Source: Planomonospora_B alba (lineage in GTDB: Bacteria > Actinomycetota > Actinomycetes > Streptosporangiales > Streptosporangiaceae). Taken from it: DNA of 64,000 nt. Below the pieces are notes generated by a model. It saw only the letters and a program-made list of their open reading frames with translations. It searched no databases and had not been told where the DNA came from. The stretch is taken from NCBI RefSeq assembly GCF_039534085.1, contig NZ_BAAAUT010000043.1, positions 1 through 64,000 of the forward strand. Direction: 5' to 3'. The position numbers were made by a program, and so were the translations under genes. This document shows positions 34,053 through 42,748 of the stretch, one piece after another. The stretch's first letter is position 1; every line of letters begins with the position of its first letter.

Positions 34053-34066
34053 TGGGAGCGCTCCCA
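34053..34066. promoter_or_regulatory. CelR/CebR-type LacI-family operator
   Basis: TGGGAGCGCTCCCA is a perfect 14-bp palindrome, identical to the operator described for CelR of Thermobifida fusca and CebR of Streptomyces, which are relieved by cellobiose-type sugars. It lies 89 bases before the binding-protein start. No LacI gene is in the window, so the regulator is encoded elsewhere. Confidence 0.88.
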
Positions 34067-34534
34067 CACATGCGGGACACACGGGTCCCGCACCTGGGCC
34101 ACCCGGTGCCGGCATCGCGCGGCCGAGCGGCGCGGCAGGCGGGCCGGCCTCCCGCGTCACTCGACCGGCTGCACTGAACCGGATAAGTAAGGCGAACGTA
34201 GATTCCCCGTAACCTCACCGTCAATGGCCGTGACATGTTCGATACGTACGGCGCGCCGCACTCTCCGTGGTACCGCTCCCACTCACCGTCTCCCCGACCG
34301 GATTCCGGGCGAGCGCGGAGCCGGGGCACGGCCGGGACCCCGGCGGCCGGTCCCGCGGCGGGCTCCGCGGCCCGCCCCGGCGATCGCACGGGATGCCCGC
34401 CACCTGCCGCCTAACCGGTTCAACCAGCGGATTCGCCGGAGCCGGAACGGAACCACCGGAGCCCGGGGAGGCCGGGCGCGGCTCGCGGGCGCCTGGAGGA
34501 CCCCGGACACCGGAGCGGGGGATCCGGCGGAACG
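34067..34534. other. Gap with no recognised gene
   Basis: Between the operator and the helicase terminator I see no credible gene. Bases 34170-34265 are noticeably less GC-rich and could carry a promoter or small RNA; the rest is GC-rich spacer. Confidence 0.5.
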
Positions 34535-34576
34535 CGGAGAGCCCGGCCGGTCCTCGGGGACCTGCCGGGCTCTCCG
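34535..34576 (-). terminator. Hairpin terminator of the helicase gene
   Basis: A 13-bp stem (34535-34547 with 34564-34576), one mismatch, then five more pairs (34549-34553 with 34558-34562) close a four-base loop. It lies 43 bases past the helicase stop. Confidence 0.8.
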
Positions 34577-34618
34577 GTGGTGCGTGTCCGTCAGGGGGCG
34601 GCCGGCGCCCGCCCGCCG

Positions 34619-36488
34619 TCAGCGGCCGCGGCGCGGGCCGCCGCCGTGCTCGCCGTACGGGCGGCTCCCGCGGAAGCCGCCGCGCGGGCCGCCGGAGCGG
34701 TCGGAGCGGNNNNNNNNNNNNNNNNNNNNNNNNNNNNNNNNNNNNNNNNNNNNNNNNNNNNNNNNNNNNNNNNNNNNNNNNNNNNNNNNNNNNNNNNNNN
34801 NNNNNNNNNCTCTCGAAGCGGCGCTCGCCGCCCCGGCCGCCCTCACCGGACGGGCGCCCCTCGCGGAACGGCTCGCCGCGGTGACCGCCGGAGCGCTCAC
34901 CCCGGTGGGAGTCGCCGCGGTAGCCGCCGGGACGCTCACCCCGGTAGGAGTCATCGCGGTGGGAGTCGCCCCGGTAGCCGCCGGGACGCTCGCCGCTCCG
35001 GAACGGCTCCCGCCGCTCGGCACGGTACCCGCCGTGGTGGCGGTCGCCCCGGAAGGATTCGTGCTCGCCCGCCGGGCGCTCGGCGCGGTACCCGCCGGAG
35101 CGGTCGGAGCGGCTCTCGAAGCGGCGCTCGCCGCCCCGGCCGCCCTCACCGGACGGGCGCCCCTCGCCGTCGTGCCGGTCGCGGAACCGGCGCGGACCGC
35201 GGCCGCGGCCGTCCTCGCGGCGCCGGCGCTGCTTGGCGGCGGGGGCCGCGGGCTCCCAGACCGGGATGGGCTCGCCGCTCGGCCGCCGGGCGCCAGCGAC
35301 CTCCTCCAGGCGCGGGTGGCCCGGGATGGCCTTGAGCCGGAACGGCTTGATGCCGGCGCGGCGGGCCATCGCGTCGGTGGACCGGCGCTCGTTGGGCAGC
35401 ACCAGCGTCAGCACGGTGCCCTTCTCCCCCGCGCGGGCCGTACGGCCGCCGCGGTGCAGGTAGCTCTTGTGGTCCTGCGGCGGGTCGACGTGGAGCACGA
35501 GGCTGATGCCGTCGACGTGGATGCCCCGGGCCGCGACGTCGGTGCAGACCAGGACGTTGACCGCGCCCTCCTTGAACTCGGCGAGGATGCGGGTGCGCTG
35601 GTTCTGGCGCTTGCCGCCGTGCAGGCCGCCTGCCTTGACGCCGACCTGGGCGAGCTGCTTGCACAGCCGGTCCACGCCGTGCTGGGTCCGGACGAAGATG
35701 ATCGTCCGGCCGTCGCGGTTGGCGATCTCCGCGGTCACCGGGAACTTGTCGTCGCGGTGGACCTCCAGGAGGTGGTGCTCCATGGTGTCCACCGGGGAGG
35801 TGGCCGGGGCCAGGGAGTGGGTCACCGGGTCCGTCAGGAAGCGCTTGACGAGCTTGTCCACGTCGCCGTCGAGGGTGGCGGAGAACAGCAGGCGCTGGCT
35901 GCCGGCCGGGGTCTGCGCCAGCAGCGCGCTGACCACCGGGAAGAACCCGAGGTCGCACATGTGGTCGGCCTCGTCCAGCACGGTCACCTGGACGTCCGCC
36001 AGCGAGCACTCGCCCTGCTGGATGAGGTCGGTGAGGCGGCCGGGGGTGGCCACCAGGATCTCCACACCGCGGCGGAGCGCCTCGATCTGGCGGCCCATGG
36101 ACATGCCGCCGACGACGGTCTTCATGCGCAGGGACAGGCCGCGGCCGAGGGGCTCGAGCGCGTCGGTCACCTGCATGGCCAGCTCGCGGGTGGGCACCAG
36201 GACGACGGCGCGCGGGCGGCCGGGGGCCGCCTTGGCGCCGGCGACGCGGGCCATCGTGGGCAGGCCGAAGGCCAGCGTCTTGCCGGAGCCGGTCTGGCCG
36301 CGGCCGAGCACGTCGATGCCGGAGAGGATGTCCGGGATGGTGGCCCGCTGGATGGGGAAGGGTGCCTCGATGCCCTGGCGGGCGAGCGCCGTCACCAGCG
36401 GCCTGGGCAGGCCGAGGAGGGCGAACTCGGAAACGCCGGGAGCGGCCTCGGGGAGATCGAGGTTCTCGGGCAGGGCAGCGTCAAGCAT
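34619..36488 (-). CDS. DEAD-box RNA helicase with RGG-like tail, interrupted by an N gap
   Basis: The helicase core has the Q motif (FPIQRATIPDIL), motif I GQTGSGKT, motif II DEAD, motif III SAT and motif VI HRGGRTARAG. It unwinds RNA, as in ribosome assembly or mRNA turnover. After about residue 425 the protein is a basic tail of repeats such as GERPGGYRGDSHR and GGERRFESRSDRSGG, an RNA-binding RGG-like region. A 100-N gap (34710-34809) falls inside it and breaks the frame as deposited; removing the Ns restores one frame to TGA 34619, giving about 590 residues. ATG 36488 is chosen; GTG 36494 is possible. A 150-base structured leader precedes it. Confidence 0.88.
34710..34809. other. Assembly gap of 100 N
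   Basis: Exactly 100 Ns, the standard filler for a gap of unknown size, lie in the repeated helicase tail. The bases on each side join into a copy of the repeat found intact at about 35100-35123. Confidence 0.97.
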
Positions 36489-36494
36489 GGTCAC

Positions 36495-36760
36495 GAAGAG
36501 TCGTGCCTTTCGGTAGAAGAACGCGGCACGTCACTTCTGCGAAAGGACGAGCCTGGAGCGCGCGGCCGGTCGGGCCGCGCTCGATCGACGCCCACGTCGA
36601 GGGGCGGTGGTGCGGTGCAAGTCGAGGCGCACCGCACGGGGCGGGTCCATCTTACCCGCACGCAGTCAAACCACGATCAAGCATTCCCGGCGTTCGCAGT
36701 GCCGGGGCGGTCGGGGCGCCGCTTCGGGAGCGGGCGCTTGTCCGACAGTGGAGCAACGCT
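36495..36760 (-). promoter_or_regulatory. Promoter and structured 5' leader of the helicase gene
   Basis: On the minus strand TAAGAT (36654-36649) is a likely -10, giving a leader of about 150 bases. The leader can form a 9-bp hairpin (36610-36618 with 36629-36637) and a second GC-rich one near 36555-36585. Long leaders are common for DEAD-box helicases under autoregulation or cold control. Confidence 0.5.
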
Positions 36761-36788
36761 CCGTGCCGGGTGTTTCTTCCCGGCACGG
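36761..36788 (-). terminator. Terminator of the suf operon
   Basis: A perfect 10-bp stem (36761-36770 with 36779-36788) with an eight-base loop lies 72 bases past the last suf gene. Confidence 0.75.
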
Positions 36789-36859
36789 CGCATTCTCTCA
36801 CACATTCCGGTACGGCCCGCAACTCGTGCGCCGCGGGCCGTATCCGGGGAGGGGGCGGG

Positions 36860-37225
36860 TCAGACGTTGAACCCGAGCATGCGGAGCTGGTCGCGCCCCT
36901 CATCGGTGATCTTGTCCGGGCCCCACGGCGGGAGCCAGACCCAGTTGATCTTCACGTCGGAGACCATGCCGTCGAGCGCCGAGTGCGCCTGCTCCTCGAT
37001 GACGTCGGTCAGCGGGCAGGCCGCGCTGGTCAGCGTCATGTCGATGGTGGCCACCGGCGCCTTCCCCTCCCCCGCGGGGTCGAGGTTGATCCCGTAGACC
37101 AGGCCCAGGTCCACGACGTTGATCCCGAGCTCGGGGTCCACGACGTCCTTGAGGGCCTCCATGACCTCCTCGAGCGTCGTCTCCCCGTCGTACGCCCCGG
37201 TGGGCGTCTCCACGGGCTTGCTCAT
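36860..37225 (-). CDS. sufT: SufT-like protein, MIP18/DUF59 family, Fe-S cluster maturation
   Basis: The 121-residue protein carries the family motifs DPELGINVVDLGLVYGI (about 31-47) and TSAACPLTDVIEEQ (about 66-79), whose cysteine is the likely functional residue. SufT proteins help to maturate Fe-S proteins when demand is high and typically end actinobacterial suf operons. The start is ATG 37225. It lies 64 bases after sufU and before the operon terminator. Confidence 0.92.
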   Translation of the reverse strand: MSKPVETPTGAYDGETTLEEVMEALKDVVDPELGINVVDLGLVYGINLDPAGEGKAPVATIDMTLTSAACPLTDVIEEQAHSALDGMVSDVKINWVWLPPWGPDKITDEGRDQLRMLGFNV

Positions 37226-37289
37226 CGGACCTCCTCCTCACGGCGCCCGGGCGAGACGGACTCCGTGTTCGTGATCGGCTCACTCATCG

Positions 37290-37724
37290 TCACGCGCTCC
37301 TCGCGACCGCGTCCTTGTAGGCCATCCAGGCCAGCAGCGCGCACTTGACCCGGGCCGGGAACTTGGCGACGCCGGCGAACGCCACCGCGTCGCCCAGCAC
37401 CTCCTCGTCCGCCTCCGCCTGGCCCCTGCCCTGCATGAGGCGGGTGAACTCGTCGACCACCTCCAGCGTCTCCTGGACGGTCGAGCCGGTGGCCAGCTCG
37501 TGCAGGACGGAGGCGGCGGCCTGGCTGATCGAGCAGCCCTGCCCGTCGTAGGAGACGTCCTCGACCTTGCCGCCGTCGCCCAGCTTCACCCGCATGGTGA
37601 TCTCGTCACCGCAGGTCGGGTTGACGTGGTGGACCTCGGCGTCGAAGGGCTCACGCAGGCCGCGCCCCTGCGGATGCTTGTAGTGCTCCAGGATCAGCTC
37701 CTGGTACATGGACTCGGCGATCAT
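37290..37724 (-). CDS. sufU: Zinc-dependent sulfur acceptor SufU
   Basis: The 144-residue protein takes persulfide sulfur from SufS for cluster assembly. The zinc ligands Cys38 and Asp40 (NPTCGD), Cys64 (GQGCS) and Cys128 (RVKCALL) are all present. An 18-20 residue insertion relative to IscU, typical of SufU, lies between the second and third cysteines. ATG 37724 follows sufS by 73 bases. SufU replaces SufE in Gram-positive bacteria. Confidence 0.95.
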   Translation of the reverse strand: MIAESMYQELILEHYKHPQGRGLREPFDAEVHHVNPTCGDEITMRVKLGDGGKVEDVSYDGQGCSISQAAASVLHELATGSTVQETLEVVDEFTRLMQGRGQAEADEEVLGDAVAFAGVAKFPARVKCALLAWMAYKDAVARSA

Positions 37725-37797
37725 GGAGTCGCGTTCACCTTCTCGTTCGCTGCGCGCGGCAGGGCGCCCGCCCGCCGGTCCGACCGCTCCGGCATGG

Positions 37798-39057
37798 CTA
37801 GGCGAACACCTTCTGCACGTGGTGGAGGCCGCGGACCAGGGCGTCGATCTCGGCCGTCGTGTTGTACAGGTAGAAGGACGCCCGCGTGGTGGCGGGAATC
37901 CCGAACCTCAGGTGGAGCGGGCGGGCGCAGTGGTGCCCCACGCGCACCGCCACCCCGAACTCGTCGTCCAGGATCTGCCCGATGTCGTGCGGGTGGATGC
38001 CTGCGACGGTGAAGGAGACGATGCCGCCCCGGTCCACCAGGTCCTCGGGGCCGATCACCTTCAGGCCGGGGACCTCGCGCAGCGCCTGCAGCGCGTACGC
38101 CGTCAGCTCGCGCTCGTGGCGGGCGATCGCCTCCAGGCCGACGGAGGACAGGTAGTCCAGCGCCGCGCCCAGGCCGACGGCCTCGACGATCGGCGGGGTG
38201 CCCGCCTCGAACTTGTGCGGCGCGGGCGCGTAGGTCGCGCGGTCCATCCAGACCGCCTCGATCATCTCGCCGCCGCCCAGGAACGGGGGCATCGCCTCCA
38301 GCAGCTCGGCCCGGGCCCACAGCACGCCGATCCCGGAGGGACCGGCGGCCTTGTGCCCGGTGAACGCCAGGAAGTCCACGCCGAGCGCGGCCACGTCGAC
38401 CGGCTTGTGCGGGACCGACTGCGAGGCGTCCAGCATCATCAGCGCGCCGACCTGGCGGACCCGGGCCAGGACCCGGTCCACCGGGTTGACCGTGCCGAGC
38501 ACGTTCGACTGGTGCGCGATCGAGACGATCTTCGTCCGCTCGGTGACCAGTTCCTCCAGGTCCGACAGGTCCAGCCGGCCGTCGTCGGTGACGGAGAACC
38601 ACTTCAGCGTGGCGCCGGTCCGCTGCGCGAGCAGCTGCCAGGGGACGATGTTGGAGTGGTGCTCCATCTCGGAGATGACGATCTCGTCTCCGGGGCCCAT
38701 CGCGAAGCGCGGGTCGGAGCCGGCCCGGTTGCCGAAGGCGTAGGCGACCAGGTTGAGCGCCTCGGAGGCGTTCTTGGTGAAGACGATCTCGTCGCGGCTC
38801 GGCGCGCCGACGAAGGCGGCGACCTTGTCGCGGGCGTTCTCGAAGGCCTCGGTGGACTCCGACCCCAGCACGTGCATCGCGCGGCCGACGTTGCCGTAGT
38901 GCATCGCCATGTGCTCGCGCACGGCCTCGATCACCTGGGTGGGCTTCTGCGAGGAGTTGCCCGAGTCGAGGTAGACCAGAGGCCTGCCGCCGGGCAGCTC
39001 GCGGGAGAGGACCGGGAAGTCCTTCCTGATCCTCTCCACGTCGAACGCGGTGTCCAT
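37798..39057 (-). CDS. sufS: Cysteine desulfurase SufS
   Basis: The 419-residue PLP enzyme takes sulfur from cysteine to form a persulfide. The PLP lysine is Lys236 in FTGHKAAGPSG and the catalytic cysteine is Cys377 in GHHCARPLH. The spacing and the RVGHHCARP motif mark the type II SufS group. ATG 39057 is chosen over TTG 39060, with GAGGG ahead. It forms the desulfurase pair with sufU, next in the operon. Confidence 0.96.
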   Translation of the reverse strand: MDTAFDVERIRKDFPVLSRELPGGRPLVYLDSGNSSQKPTQVIEAVREHMAMHYGNVGRAMHVLGSESTEAFENARDKVAAFVGAPSRDEIVFTKNASEALNLVAYAFGNRAGSDPRFAMGPGDEIVISEMEHHSNIVPWQLLAQRTGATLKWFSVTDDGRLDLSDLEELVTERTKIVSIAHQSNVLGTVNPVDRVLARVRQVGALMMLDASQSVPHKPVDVAALGVDFLAFTGHKAAGPSGIGVLWARAELLEAMPPFLGGGEMIEAVWMDRATYAPAPHKFEAGTPPIVEAVGLGAALDYLSSVGLEAIARHERELTAYALQALREVPGLKVIGPEDLVDRGGIVSFTVAGIHPHDIGQILDDEFGVAVRVGHHCARPLHLRFGIPATTRASFYLYNTTAEIDALVRGLHHVQKVFA

Positions 39058-39127
39058 CAAGCCCTCATCACTCCTGGTTCGCTCTGGCGGGGGATGGCGG
39101 TGCGGGCCCGCCGGGCCCGCACCCGTG

Positions 39128-39901
39128 TCAGGCGCTCGCCTTGGTGTACTGCTCGTAGCCCTCGGCCTCGAGCTTCTCGGCGAGCTCGGGACCGCCCTCC
39201 TCGACGACCCGGCCGGCGGCGAAGACGTGGACGAAGTCCGGCTTCACGTAGCGCAGGATGCGGGTGTAGTGGGTGATCAGGAGCACGCCGGTCTCACCGG
39301 AGGCGCGGAAGCGGTTGATGCCCTCGGACACGACGCGCAGCGCGTCGACGTCCAGTCCGGAGTCGGTCTCGTCGAGGACGGCGATCTTCGGCTTGAGCAG
39401 CTCCAGCTGGAGGATCTCGTGGCGCTTCTTCTCACCGCCGGAGAAGCCCTCGTTGAGGTTGCGCTGGGCGAAGGCGGGGTCGATGGACAGGGCGTCCATG
39501 CCGGCCTTCAGGTCCTTGGCGAACTCGCGGAGCTTGGGGGCCTCGCCGCGCACCGCGGTGACCGCCGAGCGCAGGAAGTTGGAGACCGAGACGCCGGGGA
39601 CCTCGACCGGGTACTGCATGGCGAGGAACAGGCCGGCCCGGGCGCGCTCGTCGACGCCCAGCTCCAGCAGGTCGACGCCGTCCAGCAGGACCTGGCCGCC
39701 GGTGATCGTGTACTTCGGGTGGCCGGCGATCGCGTAGGCGAGGGTGGACTTGCCGGAGCCGTTGGGGCCCATGATGGCGTGGGTCTCACCGGCGTTCACG
39801 GTCAGGTTCACACCGCGCAGGATCTGCTTGTCCTCGACGGCGACCTGCAGGTCGCGGATCTCGAGAGTGGACCCCGAGCGGACTCGGCTCGAATCAGACA
39901 C
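39128..39901 (-). CDS. sufC: SufC, ATPase of the SufBCD scaffold
   Basis: The 257-residue ABC-type ATPase has Walker A GPNGSGKST, the SufC signature FSGGEKKRHEILQ and Walker B IAVLDETDSGLD. It powers the SufBCD complex that builds 4Fe-4S clusters in the cytoplasm. The GTG start at 39901 shares its first base with the TAG of the Rieske gene, so translation is coupled. A 70-base gap separates it from sufS. Confidence 0.97.
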   Translation of the reverse strand: MSDSSRVRSGSTLEIRDLQVAVEDKQILRGVNLTVNAGETHAIMGPNGSGKSTLAYAIAGHPKYTITGGQVLLDGVDLLELGVDERARAGLFLAMQYPVEVPGVSVSNFLRSAVTAVRGEAPKLREFAKDLKAGMDALSIDPAFAQRNLNEGFSGGEKKRHEILQLELLKPKIAVLDETDSGLDVDALRVVSEGINRFRASGETGVLLITHYTRILRYVKPDFVHVFAAGRVVEEGGPELAEKLEAEGYEQYTKASA

Positions 39902-40218
39902 TATGACTCCTTCGAGAGCGAGACGAGGACGTCATCGCCGTCGATCTTCACTCGGTAGACGGGAACGGGCTTGGTGGCGGGCGGGCCGGTGGGCTTGCCG
40001 GAGCGCAGGTCGAAGCACGAGCCGTGCAGCCAGCACTCCAGGCTGCCGTCGTAGACCTCGCCCTCGCTGAGCCTGACCTCGGCGTGGGAGCACACGTCGT
40101 GCAGGGCGTGCACCTCGTCGCCCTGGCGGACCAGCGCCACGGGGGTGTCGCCGACCTCGACGCCGATCACTCCCCCGTCGGGGATGTCGGCGAGCGCGCA
40201 GACCTTCTCGAACGTCAC
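39901..40218 (-). CDS. Rieske-type [2Fe-2S] ferredoxin in the suf operon
   Basis: This 105-residue protein binds a Rieske cluster through Cys43-x-His45 (CSH) and Cys62-x2-His65 (CWLH). It is close to NirD/biphenyl-dioxygenase-type ferredoxins. It sits between sufD and sufC in most actinobacterial suf operons and probably passes electrons or is an assembly client; its role is unproven. GTG 40218 overlaps the sufD stop by four bases (GTGA). Confidence 0.93.
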   Translation of the reverse strand: MTFEKVCALADIPDGGVIGVEVGDTPVALVRQGDEVHALHDVCSHAEVRLSEGEVYDGSLECWLHGSCFDLRSGKPTGPPATKPVPVYRVKIDGDDVLVSLSKES

Positions 40219-41336
40219 CGCTCCAGCTCCGCCTCGACCTTGGCGACGACCCGCTCGCGGAGCTCGGGCAGCTCGATCTTCTCCAGCAGCTGCCCGAAGA
40301 AGCCGCGGATGACCAGGCGGCGGGCCTCGTCGAACGGGATGCCGCGGGCCTGCAGGTAGAAGATGTGCTCGTCGTCCAGGCGGCCGGAGGCGCTGGCGTG
40401 GCCCGCGCCGGCGACCTCGCCGGTGAGGATCTCCAGGTTCGGCACCGAGTCGGCGCGGGCGCCGTCGGTCAGCAGCAGGTTGCGGTTGAGCTCGTAGGTG
40501 TCGGTGCCCTCGGCCTCGACCCGGATGATCACGTCGCCGATCCAGACGGCGTGCGCGTCCTCGCCCTGCAGCGCGCCCTTGTAGACCACGTTGCTCTTGC
40601 AGTTGGGCTGGGAGTGGTCCACCAGCAGGCGGTGCTCGATGTGCTGGCCGGCGTCCACGAAGTACAGGCCGGTCAGGTCGGCGTCGCCGCCGGGGGCGGT
40701 GTAGGAGACCGAGGGCGCCAGCCGCACCAGGTCGCCGCCGAGGGTGACGACGAAGCTGCGGAAGGTCGCGTCCTTGCCCAGCTGCGCGTGGTGGTGCGAG
40801 ACGTGCACCGCGTCGTCGGCCCAGTCCTGCAGGCTGACGACCTTCAGCGTGGCGCCGTCGCCGACGACGAACTCGACGTTGTCGGCGTAGACCGCGCTGC
40901 CGGTGTGCTCCAGCACGACGACGGCCTCGGCCATCGGCTCCAGCACCACGACGGTGTGGCCGTAGGCCGCGCCCTCGCCCGAGCCGGTGAAGGTGATCAC
41001 GGTCGGCTTGGAGGCGACCGCCTCGCGCGGGAAGGTGACCACGGTCGCCTTCTCGAAGGAGGCGTAGGCCTGCGCGCTGACCCGGTCCTCGGGCACGTAG
41101 GCCGTCCCGATCCGGGCGTCGCCGCGGCCGGCGGTCTCCACCGTGGCCTCGGGGGCGGCGTCCACGGTCACCAGCACGTTGCCGGAGACGGCGGCCGTGC
41201 CGTCGTGCAGGCCCTTCAGGCGCGAGAGCGGGGTGAAGCGCCACTCCTCCTCGCGGCCGGTCGGGACCTCGAAGTCGGCCGGGTCGTAGGACGACTTCGC
41301 GTGCAGGCCCGACAGGGGCTTCGTTTCGAGACCCAT
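40215..41336 (-). CDS. sufD: SufD, Fe-S cluster assembly scaffold subunit
   Basis: The 373-residue protein has the SufB/SufD beta-helix core and the conserved tail LDDEHIFYLQARGIPFDEARRLVIRGFF. SufD pairs with SufB and helps iron entry. ATG 41336 shares one base with the sufB TGA (TGATG). Its own stop overlaps the Rieske start. No cysteine cluster ligand is expected in SufD. Confidence 0.95.
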   Translation of the reverse strand: MGLETKPLSGLHAKSSYDPADFEVPTGREEEWRFTPLSRLKGLHDGTAAVSGNVLVTVDAAPEATVETAGRGDARIGTAYVPEDRVSAQAYASFEKATVVTFPREAVASKPTVITFTGSGEGAAYGHTVVVLEPMAEAVVVLEHTGSAVYADNVEFVVGDGATLKVVSLQDWADDAVHVSHHHAQLGKDATFRSFVVTLGGDLVRLAPSVSYTAPGGDADLTGLYFVDAGQHIEHRLLVDHSQPNCKSNVVYKGALQGEDAHAVWIGDVIIRVEAEGTDTYELNRNLLLTDGARADSVPNLEILTGEVAGAGHASASGRLDDEHIFYLQARGIPFDEARRLVIRGFFGQLLEKIELPELRERVVAKVEAELER

Positions 41337-42748
41337 CAGCCGACGGCCCCTTCCATCTGCAGCTCGATCAGGCGGTTCAGCTCCAGCGCGTACTCCATCG
41401 GCAGCTCGCGCGCGATCGGCTCGACGAAGCCGCGCACGATCATCGCCATCGCCTCGTCCTCGTCCAGGCCGCGGCTCATCAGGTAGAACAGCTGGTCCTC
41501 GGAGACCTTGGAGACCGTGGCCTCGTGCCCCATCGCCACGTCGTCCTCGCGGACGTCGACGTAGGGGTAGGTGTCGGAGCGGCTGATCTGGTCGACCAGG
41601 AGCGCGTCGCACTTGACCGTGCTGGCGCTGCCGTGCGCGCCCTCCTCGATCTGGACCAGGCCGCGGTAGGAGGTGCGGCCGCCGCCGCGGGCCACGGACT
41701 TGGAGATGACGGTGGAGGAGGTGTGCGGAGCCAGGTGCACCATCTTGGCGCCGGCGTCCTGGTGCTGGCCCTCACCGGCGAAGGCGACGCTCAGGGTCTC
41801 GCCCTTGGCGTGCGGGCCCATGAGGTAGACGGCCGGGTACTTCATCGTGACCTTGGAGCCGATGTTGCCGTCGATCCACTCCATGGTCGCGCCCTCGTAG
41901 GCCACGGCGCGCTTGGTGACCAGGTTGTAGACGTTGTTCGACCAGTTCTGGATGGTCGTGTAGCGGCAGCGGGCGCCCTTCTTCACGATGATCTCCACGA
42001 CCGCGCTGTGCAGCGAGTCGGAGGAGTAGATCGGGGCGGTGCAGCCCTCGACGTAGTGGACGTAGGCGTCCTCGTCGACGATGATCAGGGTCCGCTCGAA
42101 CTGGCCCATGTTCTCGGTGTTGATCCGGAAGTAGGCCTGGAGCGGGATCTCGACGTGCACGCCCTTCGGCACGTAGATGAACGAGCCGCCCGACCAGACG
42201 GCGGTGTTCAGCGCGGCGAACTTGTTGTCGCCGACCGGGATGACGGTGCCGAAGTACTCCTTGAAGAGCTCCTCGTGCTCGCGCAGGCCGGTGTCGGTGT
42301 CGACGAAGATGACACCCTTCTCCTCGAGGTCCTCACGGATCTTGTGGTAGACGACCTCGGACTCGTACTGCGCGGCGACGCCGGCGATGAGGCGCTGCTT
42401 CTCCGCCTCGGGGATGCCGAGCTTGTCGTAGGTGTTCTTGATGTCCTCGGGCAGCTCGTCCCAGGAGGCGGCCTGCTTCTCGGTGGAGCGCACGAAGTAC
42501 TTGATGTTGTCGAAGTCGATGCCGGACAGGTCCGAGCCCCACGTCGGCAGCGGCTTCTTGTCGAACAGGCGCAGGCCCTTCAGACGGAGGTCCAGCATCC
42601 ACTCCGGCTCGTTCTTGAGCGCGGAGATGTTACGGACGACCTCCTCGGACAGACCCCTGCGAGCCGCGGCGCCAGCCGTATCGGAGTCGGCCCAGCCGAA
42701 CTTGTAATTCCCGAGGCCTTCCAGCTCCGGGCGGTCGGTGACAGTCAC
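41336..42748 (-). CDS. sufB: SufB, Fe-S cluster assembly scaffold subunit
   Basis: The 470-residue scaffold protein is highly conserved: WSGGSFIYVPKGVHVEIPLQAYFRI (cited in part), the cluster-region Cys in VEGCTAPIYS, and GHEATVSKVSEDQLFYLMSRGL near the C terminus. New clusters are built on SufB with sulfur from SufS/SufU. GTG 42748 overlaps the sufR TGA by four bases (GTGA), so the repressor and scaffold are translated together. Homologues lacking an intein run about this length, and no intein is present. Confidence 0.97.
   Translation of the reverse strand: MTVTDRPELEGLGNYKFGWADSDTAGAAARRGLSEEVVRNISALKNEPEWMLDLRLKGLRLFDKKPLPTWGSDLSGIDFDNIKYFVRSTEKQAASWDELPEDIKNTYDKLGIPEAEKQRLIAGVAAQYESEVVYHKIREDLEEKGVIFVDTDTGLREHEELFKEYFGTVIPVGDNKFAALNTAVWSGGSFIYVPKGVHVEIPLQAYFRINTENMGQFERTLIIVDEDAYVHYVEGCTAPIYSSDSLHSAVVEIIVKKGARCRYTTIQNWSNNVYNLVTKRAVAYEGATMEWIDGNIGSKVTMKYPAVYLMGPHAKGETLSVAFAGEGQHQDAGAKMVHLAPHTSSTVISKSVARGGGRTSYRGLVQIEEGAHGSASTVKCDALLVDQISRSDTYPYVDVREDDVAMGHEATVSKVSEDQLFYLMSRGLDEDEAMAMIVRGFVEPIARELPMEYALELNRLIELQMEGAVG

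Noticed and set aside
34224..37097. Open frame of 957 codons on the plus strand across the N gap
   Set aside because: It is antisense to the DEAD-box helicase, crosses the assembly gap and has no domain.
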